A DNA stretch of 64,000 nucleotides, from assembly GCA_001769215.1 (NCBI GenBank), contig MEOL01000034.1, positions 124,001 to 188,000 on the forward strand. Direction: 5' to 3'. This document shows positions 27,001-35,071 of the stretch, piece by piece (within the stretch, counting starts at the first letter, position 1; the number at the start of each line of letters is the position of its first letter). The translations under genes and the position numbers were made by a program. This DNA comes from Bacteroidetes bacterium GWF2_41_31 (GTDB taxonomy: Bacteria; Bacteroidota; Bacteroidia; Bacteroidales; F082). The notes under the pieces are model-generated. The model did no database searches. It saw nothing but the letters and a program-made list of their open reading frames with translations, and had not been told where the DNA came from.

Positions 27001-28692
27001 TGCAACAGGAGCCTGATCAAAAATGGCCCGAAAACGCTTTTCACTGGCCTGAAGCTTTTCACCTGCAAGCATGCGTTCGGTAATGTCCCGCCCAATGCCC
27101 AGAATACCAAGCACAGTTCCGTCTGAATCATATATAGGGGATTTGATGGTATCCAGAAAGGCGCGATGTCCATCGTCAGCAAAGGTAACCCACTCTTCGT
27201 TGCTGGTCGGTTTACCTGCCTCTATGGCTTTTCGGTCATTTTCGCGAAAAAAGTCAGCCAATTCACGTTCAACAAAGTCATAATCGGTTTTACCAATGAT
27301 GTCAGGTTCACTGGCTCCAACAAAACGTTCGAACATCGGATTGCACGAGAGGAACACCCCATTTGTGTCTTTTAGCCAGATTAAGTCGGGGATAGTATTC
27401 ACAAGTGTGCGGAGGTGAGATTCACTCTTTCGCAGTGCCAACTCCGATTGTCTTCGATTGGTTATATCCTGTGAAATGGTTGCAATAATATTTTTTCCAT
27501 CCTCATCAAGAATACGCGATGAATTCCATAAAACGGTCTTAATTTGATTGTCTTTTGTTAAAATGTCTAATTCAACTACTTCATGTTCATCGGCAAGATG
27601 GTTTTTAAGCAATTCAAGTGTTGCAGCAATTTTTTCTTTTGGAAAAAGAAAATCAATTTTTTTATCGATAACTTCATCCGAATCGTAGCCGCTCAGCAGT
27701 TCAAATTGGCGGTTGAAACGTTTTACGATCATGGAAGTGTTCCATATAATGATTGGTGCTTGCATCATGTCCAGTAGAATGTTTAAAGAACCACTTGTTT
27801 CTCTTTGTGTTTCTTGTAAGGAATCTTCTTTGCCTTTTCGTTCCGTAATGTCCTCAATGGCAAGAAGAATGATCTTCTCTTTTCCAAATGCCCTTTTTAC
27901 CTGCCGTGCATTTAAAAGCATCACCCGTTTGCCGATGGTAGAAAATCGGTGTTCTACCTCGAAATTATCAAAGGAGTTTTTCTCGGGAATGATTTTCTCC
28001 AGCAATTCTTTCAGTTTGGGGATATCCCATTGGTGATTTCCCAATTCATATATAAGCTTACCAATTGTTTCATCGGGGGTTACTTTGAAAAATTGATAGA
28101 ATGAACGGCTGGCTTTAATTACCCTTAAATCCTGATCAATTGCAAGCAATGGTTCACGTACTGTGTCGATTACATTCTCAGTGAATTCATTTAATTCATC
28201 CGCGGATTTTTTAATTTCAGCCAGCTCTTTTCTGGTTTTTTCAAGAGCAGCTTCCGTCTTTTTTCTTGCTGTGATATCACGTATTTGGCATTGGATAACC
28301 TTATGGTTGTTTACTAAATAAATATTGCTGACAAACTCGACATAGATTTTACTTCCGTCCGATGTTTCCAACGGTAAATCTTCATACCTCACATATTCAT
28401 TTTGCTGCAATTCCAATAATTTATCTTTGTTTTCGATAATATTATGAAAAGCGCCTATTTCCCAAATTGATTTTTCAATAAATTCTTCCTTTGAATAGCC
28501 CAGCAAATCAATTAAAAACGGATTTACGTCAACAATTTTCCCGGTTTCGGCATCGAGGATAAGAATCCCGACTTTTGTCGATTCAAACAAGCGTTGATAA
28601 CGAACCTCAGAGGCGTATACTTCCTCTTTTAGGGCTGATCTCTTTTTTTGTGGCTTTTTCTCCTCATGGTTTTTAACTGCTGACTTTTTCAT
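24034..28692 (-). CDS. Giant cytoplasmic hybrid sensor histidine kinase with nine PAS domains
   Basis: 1552 residues. After a short Lys-rich start there are nine tandem PAS/PAC units of about 125 residues each (about 30-1165), most ending in the PAC signature RDITERK or a variant. Then come a HisKA domain with the phospho-His in NNVSHEIRTPLNAIVGF, an HATPase with GNALKF, DSGIGI and GGSGLGLSI, and a C-terminal receiver with phospho-Asp in LVLMDIKMPEMDG and the Lys in SDYISKPIS. There is no transmembrane segment, so signals must be intracellular. No response regulator lies beside it; output probably goes by phosphotransfer elsewhere. It lies between the tRNA-Ser 3'-end repeats. Start chosen at MKKSAVKNHEEKK. 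Confidence 0.93.
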   Translation of the reverse strand: MKKSAVKNHEEKKPQKKRSALKEEVYASEVRYQRLFESTKVGILILDAETGKIVDVNPFLIDLLGYSKEEFIEKSIWEIGAFHNIIENKDKLLELQQNEYVRYEDLPLETSDGSKIYVEFVSNIYLVNNHKVIQCQIRDITARKKTEAALEKTRKELAEIKKSADELNEFTENVIDTVREPLLAIDQDLRVIKASRSFYQFFKVTPDETIGKLIYELGNHQWDIPKLKELLEKIIPEKNSFDNFEVEHRFSTIGKRVMLLNARQVKRAFGKEKIILLAIEDITERKGKEDSLQETQRETSGSLNILLDMMQAPIIIWNTSMIVKRFNRQFELLSGYDSDEVIDKKIDFLFPKEKIAATLELLKNHLADEHEVVELDILTKDNQIKTVLWNSSRILDEDGKNIIATISQDITNRRQSELALRKSESHLRTLVNTIPDLIWLKDTNGVFLSCNPMFERFVGASEPDIIGKTDYDFVERELADFFRENDRKAIEAGKPTSNEEWVTFADDGHRAFLDTIKSPIYDSDGTVLGILGIGRDITERMLAGEKLQASEKRFRAIFDQAPVAIALLDTQGHPIISNLRLTKMIGYSSDELAKMMFTEFTYPEDIDKDLNQFTDLIAGKISGYNIEKRYIHKNGTLIWANLYTTTLNDSNGLIQEIIGMVEDITERKKAEDALLENEIKYRAFFENSMDAIFLTSPDGKTLSANQAACNMFGYSEDELIKLGRSAIVDRSDSRLSALLDERKLKGKARGEVTLLRKDRTQFPAEISSAIFKNQEGFELTSMIIRDITKRKLTEEAQRESEQLYRSLFENMINGFAYCKMIFEEERPQDFIYLAVNNSFEIQTGLKDVIGKKATDVIPGIRKSDPVLFEVYGRVALSGKPETIEIYVKALKMWYSISIYSPVNEHFVAIFDVIDKRKNAEEVLRQSEAKFRKLISSLPDPVLVVDSQGRIVYCNENTVNIFDYNIDEMLNRTMEDLIPKHFRELHKTLRNEYISSPKRRAMGQGKELFAQRKDGSEFPTEIMLEPVEINGNQFTLAIVRDITERKKIQNELKLQANLLSNVGQSVIATDLSGIVIYWNNAAEKMYGWSSVEAIGQNIISLTPTQSTREQAAELMKKLSEGESWTGEFIVKRKDGSSFPALVTDTPILDSNGKLTGIIGISSDITERKLAVMELIEAKEKAEESDRLKTAFLNNVSHEIRTPLNAIVGFSGFLNDPDLKPENRQEFTDIILQSSDQLLAIIDDIMSIASVEAGQEKIQEDEVNINLICNLLKEQFSSKANEKNVTLNLKSVVSDDQAIVITDATKLTQILNNLVGNALKFTRQGYINYGYKIKDSEVEFYVEDSGIGIQLDMQEIIFDRFRQIETTSTRNFGGSGLGLSISKAYVEMLGGKMWLTSELGKGSVFYFTIPYKNANPKKLPDIPSVKGLDFEFKTTKTVLIAEDEISNFILLKEMLSNSGITMIRAKNGLEAVKLCQSNPNIDLVLMDIKMPEMDGYEATKRIKEFKPDLPIIAQTAYVTEADRIKALACGCSDYISKPISKQLLLSKINEQLHH

Positions 28693-28885
28693 GATTTTTT
28701 TTTTTGTTTTTGCAAAAGCAATCCCGGTTTGGTTAACACTGCATTATTTTCGAATCACATTTGTCCGCATTTGAACCTGATATTTCCAGGACTTATTCTT
28801 TAGCCAATTTCTGCTGCTGTTGGGCAATTGATATTATTTCAGGCGCCTGGCGGGTCAGATTGTTTCACAATCTTAGGATTCATAA

Positions 28886-29071
28886 CTAAATTCGTAGGTT
28901 CTGCAGACTATCCAAAATACCAAATACGTTCAGCAGCCAAAGCACCAGGACGATGATCACAACGGCATTCAGAATGCCTTTAATTGTTCGTTGCATTGGG
29001 ATGTAGCTATTGATAAGCCAGAGGATCACCCCAACAACTAAAATGACTATAATGATTGTTAGTAAAGGCAT
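28886..29071 (-). CDS. Thivi_2564-family small membrane protein
   Basis: 61 residues with two hydrophobic helices (about 3-22 and 34-55) joined by a short positive loop (NSYIPMQRTIKGILN). This pattern matches the small Thivi_2564-type membrane proteins, function unknown. The isolated ORF has its own ATG. It lies in the tRNA-repeat-bounded segment, 193 bp from the giant kinase gene. The 193 bp between them show nothing I recognise. Confidence 0.75.
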   Translation of the reverse strand: MPLLTIIIVILVVGVILWLINSYIPMQRTIKGILNAVVIIVLVLWLLNVFGILDSLQNLRI

Positions 29072-29163
29072 GATGTTAAATTTAAATTGTTACTAAACTC
29101 TACTGCACAAAGTTCAGGATCATACCTTTAATAAATATTACATATTTCGGAATAAGAGTTACA

Positions 29164-29301
29164 TCATTCACACATTTTCGGGGCAGAACTGTGACTCTGT
29201 GCGGTTTCACAATCCATTTGAATGCTTCCATATTCGGTGTATTTTATGGCATTTTTAATAAGGTTGGTAAGAATAGAGTCCGGTTTATTTTGGTCGGTTA
29301 A
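29164..29301 (-). pseudogene. Histidine kinase ATPase-domain fragment
   Basis: Minus-strand translation reads LTDQNKPDSILTNLIKNAIK then YTEYGSIQ, the N-box of a HATPase_c domain (consensus D...L..IL.NLI.NAIKYT..G.I), before a TGA at 29164-29166. Nothing of the HisKA or the G boxes is seen around it, so it is a decayed remnant of a second kinase, different from the giant one (GNALKFTRQGYI). Confidence 0.7.
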
Positions 29302-29485
29302 TATATTATTCTTCCTCGGAGGCAAAAGCATTTCAAAGCAAAATACCGGTAGACTGGCAGGTGGAGAGATATCTCATCTCACCGGAGGATGAGCCCTGGT
29401 GTTCTGCATTGTCGTTAATTAATAATTTAATCTTGTGCGTCGTTAGCTCATTTGAGCGGTTGTTGATTTCCGCGATTTCAGCTAT

Positions 29486-29871
29486 CTATTCTATCCCATA
29501 CTTATCCACCAAATAAATCATGGTGGCAATACAACCGCAGCCCAGTTGAAGCTCGCGGAGCTTGATTTTGTCGAAAGTATCGTTGGCAGAGTGGTGTATG
29601 TCGAAGTAGGGTTGCGAATCGGTTCCGTAGGTCATGAGGGGTACACCCAGTTCCTTTAAAGAACCGATATCCACACCGCCCCCCAACCGGCCTTGATTTC
29701 GTCGATGCCATAGGGTTTCAGTTAAGGCAGAAAAGCAGCTACCCGGCCCACGGTTTCCTCACCTGCATTTATGGTGAACATTCTGGTCGTAAAGGCACCT
29801 CCATCGGCTTCCAGTGCTCGGATGGAAGTTGTAAATAAAACCAGGAACAAGGCTATAATAAGGTGTTTCAT
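29486..29871 (-). pseudogene. Deleted second copy of the M28 peptidase
   Basis: This carries both ends of the intact gene at 33707-35071: the signal-peptide region (MKHLIIALFLVL-like) joined directly to the last ~110 codons (metal-site HHSANDTFDKI then LRELQLGCGCI). About 980 bp of the middle are missing; the junction is near 29819, next to GGATGGAAGT. A 2-bp insertion near 29690 also breaks the frame. Similarity continues upstream (29893-29952 matches 35092-35151 almost exactly) and a short way past the stop. Confidence 0.85.
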
Positions 29872-30055
29872 TTTATTATAAATGAAAAAAATTTGGCGTG
29901 TAAGATAGCAATATCATCCCGACGATTGACTTGCGGGAGATTTTTTTTGGTGCTGTACGAAAGTGAGAAGGAACGGTAGGTAAAAGGGGGAAATGGGGGG
30001 GTGTATCAGACAATATGAAAGGGGGTTTTTATTCCAGCGTCCCTGCCTGCCGCAA

Positions 30056-30092
30056 GCTCGTTACCGCTTCGCTCAAACAAGGACGAGTGAGG
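30056..30092 (+). repeat. REP-like palindromic element
   Basis: CTCGTTACCGCTTCGCTCAA followed by ACAAGGACGAG, with CTCGT/ACGAG ends able to pair. Close relatives lie at 37915-37950 (inverted) and 38329-38368. Such families accompany RAYT transposases, and a remnant of one lies at 38079. Confidence 0.55.
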
Positions 30093-30119
30093 GGAAGAGG
30101 CAGAGGTTAGAGGCAATTA

Positions 30120-30195
30120 CCCCTCCCTCCGCCAGCCATCAGGGCAAAAGAAAGAAAACCACCGGTTAACTCAATGTTGACGGTGGTTTTCGGTT
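30120..30195 (+). repeat. tRNA-Ser 3'-end repeat, copy 2 (possible attR)
   Basis: 74 of 76 bases match 23222-23297, including the tRNA 3' end with CCA and the whole terminator hairpin. Upstream bases lack the T arm and anticodon, so it is not a tRNA gene. Confidence 0.85.
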
Positions 30196-30457
30196 ATTAA
30201 TGAATTACAAAGTGCCTGTCAAATCAAAAAAAAATGTAAGCTAATTCAAATACCCATTTGGCTAACCCCCCGTTATACTGGCTACAGGTACAACCCCTTT
30301 ATCCTATAAAAATAAAAACAGCGTACTTACTTCCAGATCAACGGCATCCGTATAAGTCAGCGGTTTGGTTTTGGGGAAATCCAGATATGATTCTTCTTGG
30401 CGGATCGAAAATTTAATTGACAAATTCTTTTCATTACATCATTCCAAAAGCTGCAAA
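30196..30457. other. Spacer after the att-like repeat; possible coding remnant
   Basis: On the minus strand, 30304-30430 can be read IKFSIRQEESYLDFPKTKPL and on to a TAG at 30304. It looks coding but has no start or family I recognise. It lies just downstream of acr3. Confidence 0.25.
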
Positions 30458-31501
30458 TCATTGTTTAGAAAACCGATTACTTGTGCTATTTGCAAATTTA
30501 ACCAATGTCAGCATTACCGGAACTTCAACCAGAACACCTACAACCGTTGCAAGTGTAGCCCCTGAATTTAATCCAAATAATACAATCGCAACGGCAACAG
30601 ATAGTTCAAAAAAATTACTCGCGCCAATCATGGCAGCCGGAGCCGCAATGTTGTGAGGTAACTTCCATCGATAGGCCCATCCATAGGCAATAAAAAAAAT
30701 GAAGAATGTCTGAATGATCAGGGGAATGGCGATTAGCAGAATACTTAATGGATTCTTGAGAATAACATCCCCCTGAAAAGAGAAAATAATGACCAGCGTG
30801 AGCAGCAAACCAGAAATGGTTGTGCTTGTGAATTTCTTCAGGAAAATATCTTCAAAATAATCCAATCCATGATGTCTGATTACCATACGCCTGGTAAACA
30901 TGGCAGCAACAAGCGGAATTACAACAAACAGGACAACCGAAAGCAAAAGCGTGTTCCAGGGGATTGAAATACCACTTATTCCAAGCAAAAAGGTAACGAT
31001 GGGAATGAATGCGATGAGGATGATCAAATCGTTAATAGCTACCTGAACCAGGGTATAGGCCGGATCACCCTTGGTAAGGTGGCTCCACACGAATACCATA
31101 GCTGTGCAGGGAGCAGCTCCAAGCAGCACTGCCCCGGCCAAATACTCTTTTGCGAGGTCGGCAGGAATAAACGTTTTAAAAATGACATAAAAAAACAACC
31201 AGGTAATGCCAAACATGGTAAATGGTTTGATTAACCAATTTACTACAAGTGTAACAGTCAATCCTTTAGGCATTTTTACAGCATTCACAATACTGGAAAA
31301 GTCAATTTTTAACATCATCGGAAAAATCATGATCCAGATAAGGACTGCGATTGGAATAGAAACATTGGCATACTCCAACTTACCTAACGTTTCAGGCACG
31401 ATGGGTACCAGCTTGCCCAAAGCAATCCCCAAAATAATGCAAATGGCCACCCATAGACTCAGGTAACGGTCGAAAAACGAGATTCCTTGTATTTTACTCA
31501 T
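30458..31501 (-). CDS. Arsenite efflux permease ACR3
   Basis: 347 residues with about ten membrane helices; exports As(III) across the inner membrane using proton motive force. The family marker GAAPCTAMVFVWSHLTKGDP carries the essential Cys, and the last helices contain NFFELSVAVAI, also conserved. I chose the ATG giving MSKIQGISFFDRYLS; the ATG eight codons upstream is weaker. Last gene of the arsenic operon, 56 bp after arsM. Confidence 0.95.
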   Translation of the reverse strand: MSKIQGISFFDRYLSLWVAICIILGIALGKLVPIVPETLGKLEYANVSIPIAVLIWIMIFPMMLKIDFSSIVNAVKMPKGLTVTLVVNWLIKPFTMFGITWLFFYVIFKTFIPADLAKEYLAGAVLLGAAPCTAMVFVWSHLTKGDPAYTLVQVAINDLIILIAFIPIVTFLLGISGISIPWNTLLLSVVLFVVIPLVAAMFTRRMVIRHHGLDYFEDIFLKKFTSTTISGLLLTLVIIFSFQGDVILKNPLSILLIAIPLIIQTFFIFFIAYGWAYRWKLPHNIAAPAAMIGASNFFELSVAVAIVLFGLNSGATLATVVGVLVEVPVMLTLVKFANSTSNRFSKQ

Positions 31502-31557
31502 CAGTTTAATTTGAAAATTCGACAATTAGAAAAATTGATATTGAAATAGCCGGATAA

Positions 31558-32364
31558 CTAAATTTTATAACCCGATACAGTAATGCTGAAAATACCTGTA
31601 TCACCATTTTTGAAACTGGTTATCTCATCTTTTGACAGATAGTTTTCAAGAACTTCAACAGGGATTTCAATTTCTTTTTGTTTATGGACAGTTACATTTC
31701 TAAAGCCCTGTTTTTTAATAATTTCTAGGTATTCGTCCATTTCAACCGCGCCTGAAACACAACCTGCGTACATTTCAGCATCTTTACGAAGTATTTCAGG
31801 TAAACTGCCTTTAATAACCACATCGGAAACACAAAAATGGCCATCAGGCTTTAAAACCCGAAGCATTTGGGTAAAAGCTTTGTTCTTATCGGGAACAAGG
31901 TTTAATACGCAATTCGATACGATCACATCGAATGTATTATCGGGTAAAGGCATTTCCTCAATATCGCCCTTCACAAACTCAACATTGGTAAAACCGAGTT
32001 TCTTGTTGTTTTCGATTGCTTTTGCAACCATGGCATCGGTGAAATCCAAACCTGTTACCTTGCCCGTTTCGCCAACAATAGCGCGGGCAACAAAGCAATC
32101 GTTACCGGCACCACTACCCAGGTCAAGAACATGGTTGCCCTTTTTTATTTCAGCAAATTGTGTCGGGATACCGCAACCTAAACCCAAATCCGCATCGGGA
32201 TTATGTCCTTCAATATTGTTGTATTCATCTCCAATCATGCTGATTTCCATATCGCCACAACATCCCGATGAACTACAACACGATGATGGAGCCATATTCG
32301 AACTTTGATTGGCAATGGCTCCATATTTTTCTTTTACTACCAGTTTTAAATCTTCTGCGTTCAT
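31558..32364 (-). CDS. arsM: Arsenite S-adenosylmethionine methyltransferase
   Basis: Methylates As(III), giving volatile or exportable methylarsenicals. 268 residues. The SAM site is VLDLGSGAGNDCFVAR, with the post-motif SNCVLNLVPDK. Candidate arsenic-binding cysteines are in LGCGIPTQ, SNCVLN and YAGCVSGA. A Cys-rich N-terminal patch (SSCCSSSGCC, residues 27-36) resembles metal-binding tails of other Bacteroidota ArsM proteins. It sits between arsC and acr3 on the same strand. Confidence 0.95.
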   Translation of the reverse strand: MNAEDLKLVVKEKYGAIANQSSNMAPSSCCSSSGCCGDMEISMIGDEYNNIEGHNPDADLGLGCGIPTQFAEIKKGNHVLDLGSGAGNDCFVARAIVGETGKVTGLDFTDAMVAKAIENNKKLGFTNVEFVKGDIEEMPLPDNTFDVIVSNCVLNLVPDKNKAFTQMLRVLKPDGHFCVSDVVIKGSLPEILRKDAEMYAGCVSGAVEMDEYLEIIKKQGFRNVTVHKQKEIEIPVEVLENYLSKDEITSFKNGDTGIFSITVSGYKI

Positions 32365-32439
32365 AATAATTAATCATTTGAAAATGTGAATATTTGATGA
32401 TGTACTAATTTTAAAAATATTTATTTTCTGTTTTACAAG

Positions 32440-32865
32440 TTATAGTTGAGGTTTTATCACGTCCATATAGAGTGTGTAAAATTCATTTTTTATCTGGTCG
32501 CGTACCCTGTGAAATTCACTTAGAATAAATTCATCCGAACCTGTTGCATGTGACGGGTCTTCGAAACCAATGTGTAAACGGTGATTCACTTTCCCCATAA
32601 ATAAAGGGCATGTTTCATGGGCATGGTCGCAAACGGTAATTACATAGTCCCATTTCTCCTTTAGGTAGGCGTCAACCATTTTTGGAGTATGGTGGCTGAT
32701 GTCAATTCCAACTTCTTTCATTACTTTAACAGCAGTTTGATTTACCTGTTTCGCGGGTTCTGTACCGGACGAACAAACAGTGATGTTATTATCGAAACTC
32801 TGCAAAAAACCATGTGCCATTTGGCTGCGGCAACTGTTGCCTGTACATAGAATTAATATTTTCAT
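32440..32865 (-). CDS. arsC: Arsenate reductase, low-molecular-weight phosphatase type
   Basis: 141 residues; reduces arsenate to arsenite for ArsM and ACR3. The phosphatase loop CTGNSCRSQMAHGF carries the nucleophile (C8) and Arg, and redox partners are expected at C80-C87 (TVCDHAHETCPLF), as in thioredoxin-coupled ArsC. Second gene of the operon, 18 bp behind arsR and 75 bp ahead of arsM. Confidence 0.95.
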   Translation of the reverse strand: MKILILCTGNSCRSQMAHGFLQSFDNNITVCSSGTEPAKQVNQTAVKVMKEVGIDISHHTPKMVDAYLKEKWDYVITVCDHAHETCPLFMGKVNHRLHIGFEDPSHATGSDEFILSEFHRVRDQIKNEFYTLYMDVIKPQL

Positions 32866-32883
32866 ATAAGCGGGTTCAGGTAT

Positions 32884-33240
32884 TTAGCAATTATTTTGAT
32901 GTGTATGACTATCTGAAGAGCAGTCGATATGAAGCAATTTGATGGGCTCAAAGAATCTGTCGAAGATTTGCAAGTTCTTGTCGATTGTTGAATTGCACAG
33001 GCAATAATTTATTTTAAGCCCATCGATCGTGCCCTGGATGAGACCTAAGTCACGTAGTTCTTTCAGGTGTTGCGAAACAGTTGTCCTGCTTAACGGAAGA
33101 AAATCTGAAATGTCGCCGGAGATACAAGTTTTGGTTTCGGCCAGGTATTTTAGTATGGATAGTCGTGCCGGATGAGAAATGGCTTTGGCAAAGCGGGCCA
33201 GTTCCTGAAGATGATCATCAAATTTTTCTGATTTATTCAT
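32884..33240 (-). CDS. arsR: ArsR-family transcriptional repressor
   Basis: 118 residues with a winged helix (LPLSRTTVSQHLKELRDLGLI). First gene of the operon, so it probably represses it until arsenite binds. The classic ELCVCDL sensor motif is replaced by TKTCISGDI, which has one Cys; further cysteines occur at NYCLCN and in the C-terminal DCSSDSHTHQNNC. The arsenite site is therefore unlike that of the E. coli plasmid ArsR and may use the C-terminal residues. Confidence 0.92.
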   Translation of the reverse strand: MNKSEKFDDHLQELARFAKAISHPARLSILKYLAETKTCISGDISDFLPLSRTTVSQHLKELRDLGLIQGTIDGLKINYCLCNSTIDKNLQIFDRFFEPIKLLHIDCSSDSHTHQNNC

Positions 33241-33260
33241 GGTTTAAATTTCTAATGCCG

Positions 33261-33281
33261 CAAACATACGACATAATTATG
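33261..33281 (-). promoter_or_regulatory. ars operon promoter with palindromic operator candidate
   Basis: Minus-strand -7 box TATGTTTG (33268-33261) lies 21 bp before arsR. The perfect 10-bp palindrome CATAATTATG (33272-33281) is placed just upstream, inside the -33/-7 spacer, where ArsR binding would block RNA polymerase. Confidence 0.6.
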
Positions 33282-33310
33282 AAAAGAGATGTTTTTTTTA
33301 AAATAATTTT

Positions 33311-33471
33311 GAGCCCACTCCGAAAAGTATGTGTTCATTGATTTTCAACTCATTTACCCCTGACCCCTAAAGGGGGATTCGTTGAAAATCAATGAACTAT
33401 CTAAAGTCCCCTGTAGGGGATTCCAGCCTGCGGTTGGCAGGTAGTGGTATTTGACTTTTCGGAGTGGACTC
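33311..33471. repeat. Nested inverted-repeat element (161 bp)
   Basis: The outer arms 33311-33329 and 33453-33471 are inverted repeats (GAGCCCACTCCGAAAAGTA type, near-perfect). The inner arms 33333-33349 and 33381-33397 are perfect 17-bp inverted repeats. Between them lie CCCCTGACCCCTAAAGGGG and AGTCCCCTGTAGGGGAT hairpins. No coding sequence. The rest of the gap (33472-33706) shows nothing I recognise. It could be a small non-autonomous transposable element. Confidence 0.7.
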
Positions 33472-33706
33472 AATTTTAATAAAATTTTTTTCAATTCCAG
33501 GCACTACAGGTTCATCATGTTCATAAAACAACGGACTGTCAGATTAAAAATTTGACCTTGTCGTATACAATATCAATTCCGAATACTACGAAGGTCAATA
33601 TCCAAGCAAAGTTGATGACCGGGGAAAAACGGTAGCCTCTGGCGAATTGGGTATATAAATCATGTTTCGATGATCTATAGAAATAGATTTCCGTGATTTC
33701 AGCTAT

Positions 33707-35071
33707 CTATTCTATCCCATATTTATCCGCCAAATAAATGATGGTGGTAATGCAACCGCAGCCCAGTTGAAGCTCGCGGAGGTTGATTTTGTCGAATGTA
33801 TCGTTGGCAGAGTGGTGCATGTCGAAGTAGCGTTGCGAATCGGTTCCGTAGGCCATCAGGGGTACACCCAGTTCCTTTAAAGGCCCGATGTCCACGCCAC
33901 CCCAACCAGCCTTGATTTCGCCGATGCCATAGGGTTTCAGGTAGGGCTGAAAAGCCGCTATCCGGCCCACGATTTCCTCACTTGCATTTACGGTGAACAT
34001 TCTGGGCGTAAAGGCGCCTCCATCGGCTTCCAGTGCCAGGTAATGTTTTTCGCCGTTGTTTTTCACCATGAGGGCATAGGCTTTGCCCCCCGACTGGTAT
34101 AACTCTTCATCCATGTAAACCACAGCCCGGATGGTGCGTTTGTTGTTGATATTCAGTTCCTTGAAAATCCGAAGTACATCGCTGGTCATCACCACCCCTG
34201 CTCCGTCATCGTGTGCCCCGGGTGTATTAAACCAACTATCAATATGACCACCTACCACGATGATTTCTTCCGGTTTTTCCTTTCCCTTTATCTCTGCAAT
34301 CAGGTTGTAAGTAATGGTTTCAGGGATATCTTCGGAATCCACATACACCTTTGCCGTGGTTTTTGGTTCTTTTTGTAATTGCTCACTCAGCAAATCAGCA
34401 TCGAGTGTACTAATGGCAACAGCAGGTATCTTGTTATTTGAGTAGTGTGTATTTCCGGTGTGTGGGAAGTGGTCGGTGCTGTTGGTTACCGATCTGACAA
34501 TCACAGCCACCGCTCCATATTCAGCTGCCTTTTCAGGGCCACGTGCCCGTTGGTCCACCGCATCGCCATAGCCTTCAAAAGTGCGGATAAAAGCAGGGTT
34601 CCATTTGCGGTTGTAGAAGACAATCTTTCCTGAAATAACCTCTTTGCCCAGTTTTTCTACCTCGTCCAGGCCCTTTACTTCAATCACTTCGGCCCTGATG
34701 CCCTCCATTGGAGTAGCAGGTGACGGTCCAAGCGCATCGGTGTGAAGCATCACAGGTTTACCCGATTGAGGGATTATCCATACGGATGATGAGTCGCATT
34801 TCCATGCCGGAGTGCGGAACTCCTGCAGGTAAACACTATCAACACCCAATGCTTTAAAATACTGTTTCATATATTCAATGGCCTTCAAAGAATTTTCCGA
34901 TCCCACTAACCGGCCGGGCCCTTCGGTACACAAATACTCGAGGTTGTGATAGGCTTCCTGATGGGTAAGTACATTATCGAAAATCTGTTTGATTTGAGCA
35001 GTTTCTTCATCCTGGGCCTGGATGGAAGTGATGATCAAAACCAGGAACAAAGCTATAATAAGGTGTTTCAT
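33707..35071 (-). CDS. Secreted M28-family metallopeptidase (aminopeptidase/carboxypeptidase Q-like)
   Basis: 454 residues from the ATG giving MKHLIIALFLVLIITSIQAQ, a clear signal peptide; the ORF extends 30 codons further upstream but that part repeats non-coding DNA at 29893. A protease-associated insert (about 120-230, with EVIEVKGLDEVEKLGKE) precedes the M28 catalytic core with the zinc ligands in GGHID, AHDDGAG, DEELYQSGG, EADGGAF and HHSANDTFD. It should cleave peptides in the periplasm or outside. Single-gene unit. A deleted copy lies at 29486. Confidence 0.93.
   Translation of the reverse strand: MKHLIIALFLVLIITSIQAQDEETAQIKQIFDNVLTHQEAYHNLEYLCTEGPGRLVGSENSLKAIEYMKQYFKALGVDSVYLQEFRTPAWKCDSSSVWIIPQSGKPVMLHTDALGPSPATPMEGIRAEVIEVKGLDEVEKLGKEVISGKIVFYNRKWNPAFIRTFEGYGDAVDQRARGPEKAAEYGAVAVIVRSVTNSTDHFPHTGNTHYSNNKIPAVAISTLDADLLSEQLQKEPKTTAKVYVDSEDIPETITYNLIAEIKGKEKPEEIIVVGGHIDSWFNTPGAHDDGAGVVMTSDVLRIFKELNINNKRTIRAVVYMDEELYQSGGKAYALMVKNNGEKHYLALEADGGAFTPRMFTVNASEEIVGRIAAFQPYLKPYGIGEIKAGWGGVDIGPLKELGVPLMAYGTDSQRYFDMHHSANDTFDKINLRELQLGCGCITTIIYLADKYGIE

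Larger units (their letters stand above)
23223..30195. mobile_element. Possible degraded integrated element bounded by tRNA-Ser 3'-end repeats
   Basis: The 6.9-kb segment between the repeats holds a phage-type Bro-N pseudogene, a giant hybrid kinase, a 61-residue membrane protein, a kinase fragment and a deleted M28 peptidase copy. No integrase, excisionase or other transfer gene is visible, so if this was an integrative element it has decayed or depended on an enzyme in trans. A lost second tRNA-Ser gene is the alternative explanation for the right-hand repeat. Confidence 0.35.

Noticed and set aside
23147-30195. Complete prophage or integrative conjugative element
   Set aside because: No integrase, structural phage genes, relaxase or mobilisation genes can be read between the repeats.
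30304-30430. Protein-like stretch IRQEESYLDFPKTKPLTYTD on the minus strand
   Set aside because: Looks coding but lacks start, neighbours and a family I know; noted only as a possible remnant.
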